From: Bacteroidaceae bacterium
Lineage (GTDB): Bacteria; Bacteroidota; Bacteroidia; Bacteroidales; Bacteroidaceae
NCBI GenBank assembly: GCA_017615245.1
Contig: JAGAAL010000001.1
Coordinates: 1 to 60,055, forward strand
Direction of reading: 5' to 3'
DNA: 60,055 nucleotides
Shown here: positions 1 to 8,134 of the stretch, in pieces
Layout: each line of letters starts with the position of its first letter
Position numbering within the stretch: position 1 is the stretch's first letter
The notes under the pieces: generated by a model
What the model was told of the DNA's origin: nothing
What the model saw: only the letters and a program-made list of their open reading frames with translations
Database searches by the model: none
Translations under genes and position numbers: made by a program

Positions 1-279
1 AAGGATGTCTACCATGAAGAGGATGACATCACATTCCTCGATAGCAATCATGACTTGTTTACGGATTTCTTCCTCAAAAATATCATCGGAATTGACCACC
101 CATCCACCTGTATCGACTACAGAGAATTCCTTGTTTCCCCATTCACACTTACCATACTGACGGTCGCGAGTCGTACCAGCCTCCTCGCTCACGATAGCAT
201 GACGCGTCTGAGTCAAACGATTGAACAAGGTGGACTTGCCCACATTGGGACGACCTACTATTGCTACTAAGTTTGCCAT
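1..279 (-). CDS. der: GTPase Der (EngA), N-terminal part, cut by window edge
   Basis: Reading leftward from the ATG at 279 gives 93 codons of the first G domain of Der, the tandem-GTPase ribosome assembly factor that acts on the 50S subunit. The protein opens [17 protein letters not shown], with the P-loop GRPNVGKS at residues 9-16. GTTRDR (switch I/G2) and DTGGW (G3) follow. The second G domain and the KH-like domain lie outside the window. It sits 28 bp downstream of era, on the same strand, as expected for the yceD-rpmF-era-der cluster of Bacteroidetes. Recognition is secure; only completeness is limited. Confidence 0.95.
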   Translation of the reverse strand, partial: MANLVAIVGRPNVGKSTLFNRLTQTRHAIVSEEAGTTRDRQYGKCEWGNKEFSVVDTGGWVVNSDDIFEEEIRKQVMIAIEECDVILFMVDIL

Positions 280-307
280 TCTTTATCGTTTTTATTGATT
301 CGTATTC

Positions 308-1189
308 TTAAATATCATTATAACCAAAGAGATTCAACTCCTTATCGGAACTTCGCCAGTCTTTGTCGACCTTCACATAGGTTTCCAAGTAGATTTTTTT
401 ACCAAAGAACTTCTCTAACGACTTACGTGCTTCAGTTGCAACCTTCTTCAAAGCCTTCCCCTGATGTCCGATGATAATACCTTTCTGGCTATCACGCTCT
501 ACATAAATGACTGCGTTAATCCGTATCAGGTTCCCCTCTTCTTTGAAGCTCTCCACTCCAACCTCTACAGAGTACGGTATCTCCTTGTCGTAGAACAAGA
601 GTATTTTCTCTCTGATGATTTCGCTGACAAAGAAGCGTGCAGGCTTGTCTGTCAACTGGTCTTTGTCGAAATAAGGCGGGCATTCTGGGATTAGCTCACG
701 TATACGTCGCAGGACAACATCTACATTGAACTTTGCGGTAGCCGAAACAGGAATAATCTCCGCATTAGGTAGCATCTCATGCCACTCTTCCACCAATTGC
801 ACTAACTTATCCTGCTGGGTGAGGTCGATCTTGTTGATGAGTACCAATACTGGCACATTCATCTTTGCCACTTTCTGCAAAAACTCGCCGTTCTTATCGA
901 CCGTCTCAATTGGATCTGTCACGTAGAGCAACACATCAGCATCAGCCAATGCGCTCTCTGAGAACGCAAGCATCGACTCCTGCAACTTGTAGTTGGGTTT
1001 CAATACACCAGGAGTATCACTAAACACGATTTGTACATCTTCGTCGTTGATGATGCCCATGATACGATGACGTGTTGTCTGAGCCTTGAATGTAGCAATA
1101 GAAATACGCTCACCGACGAAAAGATTCATCAGCGTAGACTTACCCACATTGGGATTTCCCACGATATTTACAAAACCAGATTTATGCAT
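308..1189 (-). CDS. era: GTPase Era
   Basis: This is a 293-residue GTPase that binds the 3' end of 16S rRNA and checks 30S maturation. The P-loop GNPNVGKST is at residues 11-19, DTPG at 58-61 and NKID at 119-122. A C-terminal KH domain contains the loop GIIIGHQGKALKK. Length is normal for the family. The ATG at 1189 gives MHKSGFVNIVGNPNVGKS, the usual Bacteroidetes start. It lies between rpmF and der and is probably co-transcribed with both. In relatives I recall fabH between rpmF and era; here only 65 bp separate rpmF and era, with no room for it. Confidence 0.97.
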   Translation of the reverse strand: MHKSGFVNIVGNPNVGKSTLMNLFVGERISIATFKAQTTRHRIMGIINDEDVQIVFSDTPGVLKPNYKLQESMLAFSESALADADVLLYVTDPIETVDKNGEFLQKVAKMNVPVLVLINKIDLTQQDKLVQLVEEWHEMLPNAEIIPVSATAKFNVDVVLRRIRELIPECPPYFDKDQLTDKPARFFVSEIIREKILLFYDKEIPYSVEVGVESFKEEGNLIRINAVIYVERDSQKGIIIGHQGKALKKVATEARKSLEKFFGKKIYLETYVKVDKDWRSSDKELNLFGYNDI

Positions 1190-1254
1190 AAATTCCGAAA
1201 ATGATAAAAAAACGCACCGTATATGTTTATGCGATGCGTTTGTTATTAAATGGT

Positions 1255-1440
1255 TTAGATTGCTTCTTCTTTCACAATTGCAACCTTACCTCTGTAATAT
1301 CCACATGCTGGGCATACTGTGTGATATACATAGAATTCACCACAATTAGGACAAACTGCCAATGTTGGAGCTACGGCTCCGTCATGAGTTCTTCTTTTAC
1401 GTCCTCTTGTTTTTGATTGTCTTCGTTTTGGATGTGCCAT
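1255..1440 (-). CDS. rpmF: 50S ribosomal protein L32
   Basis: This is a 61-residue basic protein beginning MAHPKRRQSKTRGRKRRTHD, the conserved L32 N-terminus. Two CxxC pairs follow (CPNCGEFYVYHTVCPACGYY), which make up the zinc ribbon of zinc-binding L32. It is a structural protein of the large ribosomal subunit. It follows the DUF177 gene by about 45 bp, the pairing found across most bacteria. The start is unambiguous. Confidence 0.97.
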   Translation of the reverse strand: MAHPKRRQSKTRGRKRRTHDGAVAPTLAVCPNCGEFYVYHTVCPACGYYRGKVAIVKEEAI

Positions 1441-1484
1441 ATTCTTATACTTTTTACGATTTACGATTGATATTGTTATCTACG

Positions 1485-1952
1485 CTACTCCTCATCGAGT
1501 GGATTGACAGGTGTCAACTGCTCAAGTTTTGCCATCATCGCCTCGTCACATTGTCCGTCTTCATGGACAAGTTTCATTGGCAGGCTCAGGACAATGAGTT
1601 CGTAGATGAATTGTGAAACATCTATCACACCTTCGCTTTCCGGAATGACAACACACTCGCCTTCATCAGCATATTCAGCTCCAAGTTTCACGGTCAGCGT
1701 GTCATCCGTATCTATGGGTACTTCGACATCAGCCAAACAACGGTCGCAAGGAGCGAATACTGTGCCTTCGGAGTGAAAGTGAAAACGGAAAACAGATTGT
1801 GTGCTGCCTTCAATATGCAGTGTGGTCGTCACTTGACCTCGCTGCACAAGTCCGTCGATGTTCTGGAAAAACGCATCATTAATGTCATACGTTATTTCCT
1901 TCCCGTCAACATTGTGGGCAAGCAAATCAATCGTGTATTTGTCCGTCTTCAT
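1485..1952 (-). CDS. yceD: DUF177 family protein (YceD-like, 23S rRNA accumulation)
   Basis: The protein has about 155 residues and belongs to the DUF177/YceD family, which is linked to 23S rRNA accumulation and almost always encoded next to rpmF. It carries the family cysteine motif APCDRCLADVEVPID in the middle and an acidic C-terminus. I place the start at the ATG at 1952 (MKTDKYTIDLL). A GTG two codons upstream at 1958 would add only two residues. The biochemical role is inferred from family knowledge; the assignment rests on the CxRC motif and on synteny. Confidence 0.85.
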   Translation of the reverse strand: MKTDKYTIDLLAHNVDGKEITYDINDAFFQNIDGLVQRGQVTTTLHIEGSTQSVFRFHFHSEGTVFAPCDRCLADVEVPIDTDDTLTVKLGAEYADEGECVVIPESEGVIDVSQFIYELIVLSLPMKLVHEDGQCDEAMMAKLEQLTPVNPLDEE

Positions 1953-1981
1953 GTTCACAATTGCTCACAATTCTTGTTTAA

Positions 1982-2974
1982 TTATTCAGCACGGAGTGTG
2001 AAGCGCTTGAAGTCAGACACAGTAAGGTCTTTGTCTACGCTCTGCAGATACTGAGCAACGCTAACCTTGCTGTCGTCAATGTAAGCCTGATCAAGCAGAC
2101 AAGACTCCTTGAAGAACTTAGAGAGCATACCATTGGCGATGTTCTGAATCATCTGCTCTGGCAGGTTCGCAGCTTTCTCTTCAGCGACCTTTGCTTTGAT
2201 TTCGCGTGCCTGTGCAGCCTGCTCAGGAGTAATCCAACCTTTGGTAGTATTTGACTCAATGTGGTCTTCACTATCAACGTGTGCAGGATTGATACCTGCC
2301 TTCTTCAATGCAACCTCAACAGCCTTATTGATTTGGTTCTGCTTTGCCTTTTCAACGTCTGCAGCGAGTTCTGCATCCTTTACTGACTGAGGAACTGAAG
2401 CCTCGTTGAGTGCAATTGGTGACATTGCAGCAACCTGCATTGCGATGTTCTTTGCTACACTTTCATCGCAAGCCTTGTTCATAGCGACAAGTGTGCAAAG
2501 GAAATTCTGACCCATGTGGTTGTATGCGCAAACGTATTCACCTTCAACTACATTATAGCCATCGAGTTCCATCTTCTCACCAGTTACACCTGAACGCTCT
2601 ACGATGGCATCAGGAACTGGAGTTCCGTCCAATGAAAGAGCCTTAACTTCGTCAAGAGTCTTGCACTTGTTAGCAACTGCGAGGTCGAGAATCTTCTGTG
2701 CAAGTGCAACGAAGTCTGCATTCTTTGCTACAAAGTCGGTTTCACACTTGAGTGCAATCATGGCAGCAAACTTGCCGTCCACCTTTGCGAGTACACATCC
2801 TTCTGCTGCTTCACGGTCAGAACGCTTTGCTGCAACCAATTGACCCTTCTTACGGAGGATCTCCATTGCTGCTTCCATATCACCGTTTGCCTCAGTAAGG
2901 GCTTTCTTACAATCCATCAGACCTGCCTGAGTCTTCTGGCGAAGTGTATTGATTTCTGCTAATGTAATAGCCAT
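1982..2974 (-). CDS. tsf: Elongation factor Ts
   Basis: This is a 330-residue EF-Ts, the nucleotide-exchange factor that reloads EF-Tu with GTP. The N-terminal UBA-like segment reads LRQKTQAGLMDCKKALTEA, the usual family opening. The core motif KCETDFVAKN, which contacts EF-Tu, is near residues 76-85. The length is typical for Bacteroidetes EF-Ts. It follows rpsB by 35 bp and closes the rplM-rpsI-rpsB-tsf ribosomal run. The next gene on the same strand, yceD, starts 30 bp further, so read-through is possible. Confidence 0.97.
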   Translation of the reverse strand: MAITLAEINTLRQKTQAGLMDCKKALTEANGDMEAAMEILRKKGQLVAAKRSDREAAEGCVLAKVDGKFAAMIALKCETDFVAKNADFVALAQKILDLAVANKCKTLDEVKALSLDGTPVPDAIVERSGVTGEKMELDGYNVVEGEYVCAYNHMGQNFLCTLVAMNKACDESVAKNIAMQVAAMSPIALNEASVPQSVKDAELAADVEKAKQNQINKAVEVALKKAGINPAHVDSEDHIESNTTKGWITPEQAAQAREIKAKVAEEKAANLPEQMIQNIANGMLSKFFKESCLLDQAYIDDSKVSVAQYLQSVDKDLTVSDFKRFTLRAE

Positions 2975-3009
2975 AATTATTCCTTATTAATATTATATAT
3001 GATACTACT

Positions 3010-3912
3010 TTATTCTTTCTCTTCTGCAGAAGTTTCTTCTGCTGCCGGTGTCTCCTCAACTGCAGGAACTTCCTCAACTACAGGAGCTTCCTCAACTGCA
3101 GGAGCTTCCTCTTCAGCAACAACTTCAGCCTTCTTTACAGGCTTACGAGTACGCTTTGGTTTAACTGGCTCATCAGCCACAACTTCCTGCTGCTCACCAG
3201 CTGCTTCCATATCAATCTTCTCAACCTTACGCTCTTCGAGACCCTCTGCGATTGCATCACAACATGCTGCAAGGATTACTTCGATAGACTTTGATGCATC
3301 ATCGTTTGCAGGAATCATGAAATCGATGTTGTCTGGGTTTGAGTTTGTATCTACGATAGCAAATACAGGAATACCAAGACGGTTGGCCTCATGAACAGCG
3401 ATGTGCTCTTTCATTACGTCAACCACGAAGAGTGCAGAAGGCAGACGAGTAAGGTCGGCAATTGAACCAAGGTTCTTCTCGAGCTTCTCACGCTTACGAC
3501 GAATCTGAAGGTTCTCACGCTTTGAGAGCTTGTCGTATGTACCATCTGCCATGAGCTTGTCAATGTTTGACATCTTCTTCACAGCCTTACGGATTGTTGG
3601 GAAGTTGGTCAACATACCACCTGGCCAACGCTCGATTACATATGGCATGCCAATAGCTTGTGCTTTCTCTGCCACGATGTCCTTTGCCTGCTTCTTGGTA
3701 GCAACAAAGAGGATACGCTTGCCAGACTTTGCAATCTGCTTAAGGGCATCTGCTGCAACATCAATATGCTCTACTGTTTTATTGAGGTCGATGATATGAA
3801 TACCATTACGCTCCATGAAGATATAAGGAGCCATTGCTGGATTCCATTTTCTCTTGAGGTGTCCGAAATGACAACCTGCTTCCAATAATTGTTCAAAATT
3901 AGTTCTTGACAT
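3010..3912 (-). CDS. rpsB: 30S ribosomal protein S2
   Basis: This is a 300-residue S2 protein. The N-terminus is MSRTNFEQLLEAGCHFGH, with the family signature LEAGCHFGHLKRKWNPAMAPYIF. The conserved segment VERWPGGMLTNF-like (VIERWPGGMLTNFPTIRK) is present. After about residue 245 comes a low-complexity tail of EEAPAVEEAPVVEE-type repeats that is rich in Glu, Ala and Val. Such acidic S2 tails are common in Bacteroidetes. A stem-loop lies in the 113-bp gap between rpsI and this gene and may be regulatory (listed separately). Confidence 0.97.
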   Translation of the reverse strand: MSRTNFEQLLEAGCHFGHLKRKWNPAMAPYIFMERNGIHIIDLNKTVEHIDVAADALKQIAKSGKRILFVATKKQAKDIVAEKAQAIGMPYVIERWPGGMLTNFPTIRKAVKKMSNIDKLMADGTYDKLSKRENLQIRRKREKLEKNLGSIADLTRLPSALFVVDVMKEHIAVHEANRLGIPVFAIVDTNSNPDNIDFMIPANDDASKSIEVILAACCDAIAEGLEERKVEKIDMEAAGEQQEVVADEPVKPKRTRKPVKKAEVVAEEEAPAVEEAPVVEEVPAVEETPAAEETSAEEKE

Positions 3913-3965
3913 AATTTTCTTTCTTTGTTTTGTTTGTTTACTTTCTTTTTAAGTTGATTGAACCC

Positions 3966-4000
3966 AACTCTCAAGTAGCCATCATTGGATCTTGGGAGTT
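3966..4000 (-). promoter_or_regulatory. Stem-loop in rpsI-rpsB intergenic leader
   Basis: On the minus strand AACTCCCAAG pairs with CTTGAGAGTT (9 of 10 positions, one C-A mismatch) across a 15-nt loop that contains a small CCA/TGG hairpin. It lies 54 nt upstream of the S2 start codon. I see no -7 box inside the gap, so it would act within the polycistronic message, for example as an S2 feedback site or a processing site. The function is inferred; only the pairing is seen. Confidence 0.4.
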
Positions 4001-4025
4001 TAGATGCTAAACAATTCGTTAAGCA

Positions 4026-4412
4026 TTAACGCTTACTGAACTGGAATCTGCGGCGTGCCTTTGGACGACCTGGTTTCTTACGTTCTACGATACGGGCATC
4101 ACGAGTGATGAAGCCTTCAGCACGGAGTGCCTTCTTGTCTTCCTCATTAATCTTAACAAGTGCGCGGGCAATTGCAAGACGGAGAGCCTGTGACTGACCA
4201 GTGAAACCACCTCCATAGAGGTTTACCTTAATATCATACTTTTCTGCTACATCAAGAAGGTTTAATGGTTGCTTTACAACGAACTGTACGAGTTCAGATG
4301 GGAAGTAATCCTTAAGATCTCTCTTGTTGATTGTGATCTTACCTGTTCCTTCTGTAAGATATACGCGTGCTACTGCGGCCTTACGACGACCAATTGCATG
4401 AATCATTTCCAT
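4026..4412 (-). CDS. rpsI: 30S ribosomal protein S9
   Basis: This is a 128-residue S9 protein. It starts MEMIHAIGRRKAAVARVYL and carries the family signature GGGFTGQSQALRLAIARAL. It ends in the basic tail GRPKARRRFQFSKR, whose terminal Lys-Arg contacts P-site tRNA in known ribosomes. An alternative ATG two codons in is possible, but the first fits related proteins better. It follows rplM by 12 bp, the near-universal L13-S9 pair. Confidence 0.97.
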   Translation of the reverse strand: MEMIHAIGRRKAAVARVYLTEGTGKITINKRDLKDYFPSELVQFVVKQPLNLLDVAEKYDIKVNLYGGGFTGQSQALRLAIARALVKINEEDKKALRAEGFITRDARIVERKKPGRPKARRRFQFSKR

Positions 4413-4424
4413 ATACCTTCTTTT

Positions 4425-4886
4425 TTATTTCAATGTATTAATATCAATTTCTTTTGGACTCTGAGCCTGCTGCTTGTGCTCTGCACCTTCATAAATATAA
4501 AGGTTGCCTAACAATTTGGTGCCAAGGTGACCCTTGGTAAGCATACCTTTTACAGCATGGCGAAGGATTCTCTCATATCCATGAGGACGCTTTGACAATT
4601 CTGCTGGGCTTGCCTTGTGCTGACCACCTGGATAACCAGAGAATGTGAGGTACTGCTTTTCTGTCCATTTCTTTCCTGAGAACTTAACCTTGCTTGCGTT
4701 GATAATGATTACGTTATCACCACAATCCTGGTTAGGTGTAAAGCATGGTTTGTACTTACCACGCAAAATCTTTGCAACCTTTGAGCTAAGACGACCAACT
4801 GTCTGGTCAGTTGCATCTACGACGACCCATTGCTTCTCAGCTTCTGCTGTTGTCACAAAACGGGTCTTCTCACTTAATGTATTCAT
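4425..4886 (-). CDS. rplM: 50S ribosomal protein L13
   Basis: This L13 protein has about 153 residues. The core motifs are present: WVVVDATDQTVGRLSSKVAKIL, the GDNVIIINASKV strand, and KRPHGYERILRHAVKGML. An in-frame ATG at 4910 would add eight residues (MNNLNKEQ), but the ATG at 4886 gives MNTLSEKTRF, which matches related L13 N-termini, so I use it. The gene heads the rplM-rpsI-rpsB-tsf operon. A well-spaced promoter and a leader of about 180 nt with several stems lie upstream, which hints at autoregulation. Confidence 0.95.
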   Translation of the reverse strand: MNTLSEKTRFVTTAEAEKQWVVVDATDQTVGRLSSKVAKILRGKYKPCFTPNQDCGDNVIIINASKVKFSGKKWTEKQYLTFSGYPGGQHKASPAELSKRPHGYERILRHAVKGMLTKGHLGTKLLGNLYIYEGAEHKQQAQSPKEIDINTLK

Positions 4887-5070
4887 TTGTTCTTTGTTTA
4901 AGTTATTCAATTAACATCACGAAAAATCACTCCCTTACCGTCCTTCCTTTCGGAATTAGCGGCGGAGATTAGTTTTATTTGAGTGATTCACAGACCACTG
5001 AACCGGCCAAAGTTCACGCTATCTACACACCCTTTTGAGAGAACTAATTACTCTCTCTGATAATAATCGG
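4887..5070 (-). promoter_or_regulatory. Structured 5' leader of the rplM operon (candidate L13/S9 autoregulatory RNA)
   Basis: From the predicted start of transcription near 5070 to the L13 ATG there are about 180 nt with clear secondary structure on the minus strand. A first hairpin GAGAGA/TCTCTC lies at plus coordinates 5037-5057. An 8-bp closing stem pairs 4925-4932 with 4981-4988 (AATCACTC/GAGTGATT). Inside it is a TTCC-GAAA-GGAA hairpin with a GNRA-type tetraloop (4944-4955). The leader is far longer than the 20-30 nt leaders of neighbouring genes. Ribosomal-protein operons often carry such autogenous sites. Regulation by L13 or S9 is inference. Confidence 0.5.
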
Positions 5071-5074
5071 CTTG

Positions 5075-5105
5075 CAAAGGTACTGCTTTTTCACGAACTG
5101 ACAAA
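5075..5105 (-). promoter_or_regulatory. Promoter of rplM operon
   Basis: The minus strand reads TACCTTTG (5075-5082) as the -7 box. TTTG (5102-5105) serves as the -33 box, 19 bp upstream. This is the Bacteroidetes primary-sigma consensus. It is back to back with the promoter of the outer-membrane gene at 5188. Confidence 0.75.
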
Positions 5106-5131
5106 ACTTTTTCACTTATTTTTGCTTCTTC

Positions 5132-5163
5132 TTTGGCTGTTTATAAACTTTTTCTTAACTTTG
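5132..5163 (+). promoter_or_regulatory. Promoter of outer-membrane barrel gene
   Basis: TTTG (5132-5135) and TAACTTTG (5156-5163) are separated by 20 bp and match the Bacteroidetes -33/-7 consensus. The ATG follows 25 nt after the -7 box. The longer in-frame extension of this ORF (from 5035) runs through the promoter, which supports the start at 5188. Confidence 0.75.
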
Positions 5164-5187
5164 CACCGTAAAACAGACAAAGACAAG

Positions 5188-6246
5188 ATGAAAAAGGTTC
5201 TATATACGACTTTCGCGTTCGTGCTTTCTTGCACTATTTCTTTCGCCCAGTTTCGGGTGGAACATCTGGATTTGTCTGTAACTGGAGGCTCAGACGGAGT
5301 GGGATTTGAACTCGCAACCCCTATCAGCGACAGATTCCGTGTTAGAACAGGAGCGTCTTTCTTCTCAAAGTCATCTAACGATATCAAGTTCGACATCGAA
5401 ATAGGCGAATTCGATTCTAAACTAACTCTTGAACAAAACAAAGCTCTTTCTGCTGAAAAATTCAACAAGATTGCTACGACACTGGGAGGAGTTACAGGCG
5501 AAAAGCTTGACCAACAAATCAATATCATACGAGATTATTCGTTCAACAATTTCAAGTTACTGATCGACTATTACCCTTGGCAAAGTAAGCATTGGTACAT
5601 AACTGCCGGATTCTTTTGGGGAAACAGCGCCATTCACAAGTACTATAACACAACCACAGACATGACGGAACTGATGATGGTGACGATGTACAACAATATG
5701 CGCAAAAGCGCGTTGGCTGAAGAGCCACTGATTACCTATAACGGGCACTCTGTTTACCTACCCTATTCCTTCACCTCTGACATCATTGATTATGGAGATA
5801 TGAGTATCGTCATCGGGCAATACAAACATGATGTTTATGCTCAAAACGATATTCTGTGGGATTACGACACCTATGATCCCATCACAGGTGAAATCCTGTA
5901 CCAGAAAGGAGACGTACGCTATGCGAAAGGTGACCTCATCCACAAAAAAGGAGATTACTACCACATGCAACCCGATGAGAACAACATGGTGAAAGCTAAC
6001 TCCAAAATCAACAGTTTCCGTCCGTATATCGGTATAGGATACGAAGCTTTTCTCACAAAAGACAAGCGAACAAGCTTGTCATTCAATGCCGGCGTACTCT
6101 TCATCGACATTCCGAAAACAACCATGCACGATGGCCTTGATATAGATAGCGATTTATGGCTTATGAACAGGGAATTTGAAGACTCTTTACCTTGGTCTCC
6201 ACCCTATCCAGTTTTCAATCTGCGCATCACACGCCGTCTATTCTAA
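5188..6246 (+). CDS. Secreted outer-membrane beta-barrel-like protein, unknown function
   Basis: The protein has about 352 residues. Its signal peptide (MKKVLYTTFAFVLSCTISFAQ) has a cleavage site after SFA. Most of the chain alternates hydrophobic and polar residues, with a barrel-style repeat of aromatic strand ends (for example FKLLIDYYPWQSKHWYITAGFFWG). It ends in a terminal strand FNLRITRRLF, typical of outer-membrane barrels. A Tyr/Asp/Gly-rich loop near residues 210-270 (KGDVRYAKGDLIHKKGDYYHM) could be extracellular. I cannot name a family with confidence. It is monocistronic, with its own promoter and a hairpin downstream. Confidence 0.75.
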   Translation: MKKVLYTTFAFVLSCTISFAQFRVEHLDLSVTGGSDGVGFELATPISDRFRVRTGASFFSKSSNDIKFDIEIGEFDSKLTLEQNKALSAEKFNKIATTLGGVTGEKLDQQINIIRDYSFNNFKLLIDYYPWQSKHWYITAGFFWGNSAIHKYYNTTTDMTELMMVTMYNNMRKSALAEEPLITYNGHSVYLPYSFTSDIIDYGDMSIVIGQYKHDVYAQNDILWDYDTYDPITGEILYQKGDVRYAKGDLIHKKGDYYHMQPDENNMVKANSKINSFRPYIGIGYEAFLTKDKRTSLSFNAGVLFIDIPKTTMHDGLDIDSDLWLMNREFEDSLPWSPPYPVFNLRITRRLF

Positions 6247-6270
6247 CACATTCAAACAAACCCAACTCAA

Positions 6271-6300
6271 AAGGGGATATGCCCAAAGACATATCCCCTT
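6271..6300. terminator. Hairpin between convergent genes, likely bidirectional terminator
   Basis: AAGGGGATATG (6271-6281) pairs perfectly with CATATCCCCTT (6290-6300) across an 8-nt loop. It lies 25 bp after the barrel gene and about 20 bp after the stop of the convergent InlB-repeat gene. No long T-run follows on either strand, so termination efficiency is uncertain. Confidence 0.6.
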
Positions 6301-6320
6301 AATATAAGAATAACCAACAT

Positions 6321-8036
6321 TTACTTTATCATCACTTTCTTTGTAGAGCCGTCACCCATACGAATGATATGAATACCCTTCAGTGGAGTGGTTGCAGAAA
6401 TGCCATTCATCTGAATACGGTAAACAAATTTACCGTTAGCCTCTACCAAGTTAATGCCATCCACATAGTTGGCATAAATGATAACATCGTGGGCAGGCAT
6501 CGTAGCTGGCACTTCAAGCCACTCTACCAATGTATAGCGTTCGCTGTCAAGTGATGTTGGAAGCGGAATAGTTGCCCCATACTCTACCGTAATAGTTTTC
6601 AGGACATTATCGCCATACATAAAGGTAACCTTGTAGCTATTGACACTGAATGTACCTGTAATTACGACATCATGGGCAGGCATCGTCTCAGGAAGTTCAC
6701 TCCATCCAGAGAAAGTATAACCTTCCTTTACAGGTTCTTGCTCTGCTGATAAAGTAACACCATAGTTTACTTCAAGAGTCTTGTAATCCGAGCCATCTAC
6801 CTGATAAGTCAATTTATAGCTATTAACCGTGAACGAGCCTGTAACCACCACATCGTGAGCAGGCATTGTCTTAGGAAGTTCGCTCCATCCGGAGAAGGTA
6901 TAACCTTCCTTTATAGGAGCAGTTACAGCAGCAATGGTCTCACCCACCTTCAGTTCTGAAGTCTGGTAAACCTGTCCATCAACCATATAGGTAACTGTAT
7001 ATTTCAGGTTTGCCTTATACTCTGCATACTCTGACTCCGTCATAATTGTCACTTCTTCAGGAGTACCCGTTGGAACCTGCAAATATGACTGATTTGCATT
7101 CAGATAGCGTTTGCCATCATCCCCCCACCAATTTACATGAAGATTTGTGGTTTGAGTATCAAAAACAAGTTTTCCCTCTGCATTAACGTGCAACACGCGC
7201 ATAGAGGAAGCCGCAAAAGGAGTTATAGCATCCTTTGATTTTTCTCTGAATTCATTACAGAAAAATACGCCAGCCAATTTATTGTTAGTCACTGCCGGAT
7301 ATGAACCCGCCAAGAGATTCAATCTATTGTCAGACTTATCTGCAGATGAGCATTCAATGATTACTGGAGTGGATGCAGGTATGACCTCTGTCTCGATTGG
7401 CTTGATAACTGCAATTCCACCATCTATAACACTAATTGTGTAAGCTTTCATTCCAGCAGATGCAAATGAAAATGCGAAATCTGCATAGAAAGGAGCATAA
7501 TACTTATCACCTACAGCCAATGTTGGCTTCACGCCAAAATAGCTATCTGTATTAGCATTAATAGGTTCAGCTATCCAACGAGTAGCTGTTCCTTTACCTG
7601 TAGTTCCTATCGCATGGTAGTCACCACCCCAGCTGCCAGTATCAGAGAGATAAACAGTCATTCCTGACTCAGTTGCATATACCTGATACAAAGTGTTACC
7701 ACCAGCTTCACCCAATTTCTTAATCTGCAAGTAATGCTGAATCATCTTATACACTCCCGTACTTTGAGCCTGGGCATCCCATTTTTCTCCGTCTATATGT
7801 TTCATGTAAAGCACAGAAGCAGGTTCAGAAATTGCATTATCAAGTTCTGGCCATAATTGCAGTGCTCCCATATCAGCAGTCGTTGCGACATAATTGATGC
7901 TTCCGGTATTATCGCATACCCAAATATAGTAACCTGTACCATAGTTCTTCACACGATAAAAGCCATCACCATTCAACTGAGCATACGACAACAAGGCTGA
8001 TGAGACAGTTAGTAAAAACACAACAAATCGTTTCAT
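6321..8036 (-). CDS. Secreted protein with three InlB B-type (Listeria-Bacteroides) repeats and a type IX-like C-terminal tail
   Basis: The protein has about 571 residues. The start at 8036 gives a signal peptide MKRFVVFLLTVSSALLSYAQ; the upstream in-frame ATG at 8078 would hide it. Residues 20-330 form an unassigned region rich in Tyr, Trp and Gly. Three repeats of about 61 residues follow (GYTFSGWSELPKTMPAHDVV type), the Listeria-Bacteroides repeat also found in internalins and large surface proteins. The last about 30 residues (LKGIHIIRMGDGSTKKVMIK) resemble the short C-terminal sorting tails of type IX cargo, and porQ is encoded at 37.8 kb. A cell-surface or secreted location is inferred; the binding partner is unknown. 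Confidence 0.75.
   Translation of the reverse strand: MKRFVVFLLTVSSALLSYAQLNGDGFYRVKNYGTGYYIWVCDNTGSINYVATTADMGALQLWPELDNAISEPASVLYMKHIDGEKWDAQAQSTGVYKMIQHYLQIKKLGEAGGNTLYQVYATESGMTVYLSDTGSWGGDYHAIGTTGKGTATRWIAEPINANTDSYFGVKPTLAVGDKYYAPFYADFAFSFASAGMKAYTISVIDGGIAVIKPIETEVIPASTPVIIECSSADKSDNRLNLLAGSYPAVTNNKLAGVFFCNEFREKSKDAITPFAASSMRVLHVNAEGKLVFDTQTTNLHVNWWGDDGKRYLNANQSYLQVPTGTPEEVTIMTESEYAEYKANLKYTVTYMVDGQVYQTSELKVGETIAAVTAPIKEGYTFSGWSELPKTMPAHDVVVTGSFTVNSYKLTYQVDGSDYKTLEVNYGVTLSAEQEPVKEGYTFSGWSELPETMPAHDVVITGTFSVNSYKVTFMYGDNVLKTITVEYGATIPLPTSLDSERYTLVEWLEVPATMPAHDVIIYANYVDGINLVEANGKFVYRIQMNGISATTPLKGIHIIRMGDGSTKKVMIK
6469..7010 (-). repeat. Three coding repeats of 183 bp (InlB B-type repeat units)
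   Basis: The same phrase (ACATCRTGRGCAGGCATYGT on the plus strand) recurs at about 6484, 6667 and 6850, a period of exactly 183 bp or 61 codons. The two upstream (N-terminal) units are nearly identical at DNA level, suggesting recent duplication. The third has diverged. Confidence 0.8.
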
Positions 8037-8134
8037 AAAAAACTCCTTAATTACTAAAAAGAAGGTACAGGTAGGCATGTGCTTTCCTATACCTTCTAAT
8101 TTATTTATAATCGTTTGAAATCGTTTATGCTTAT

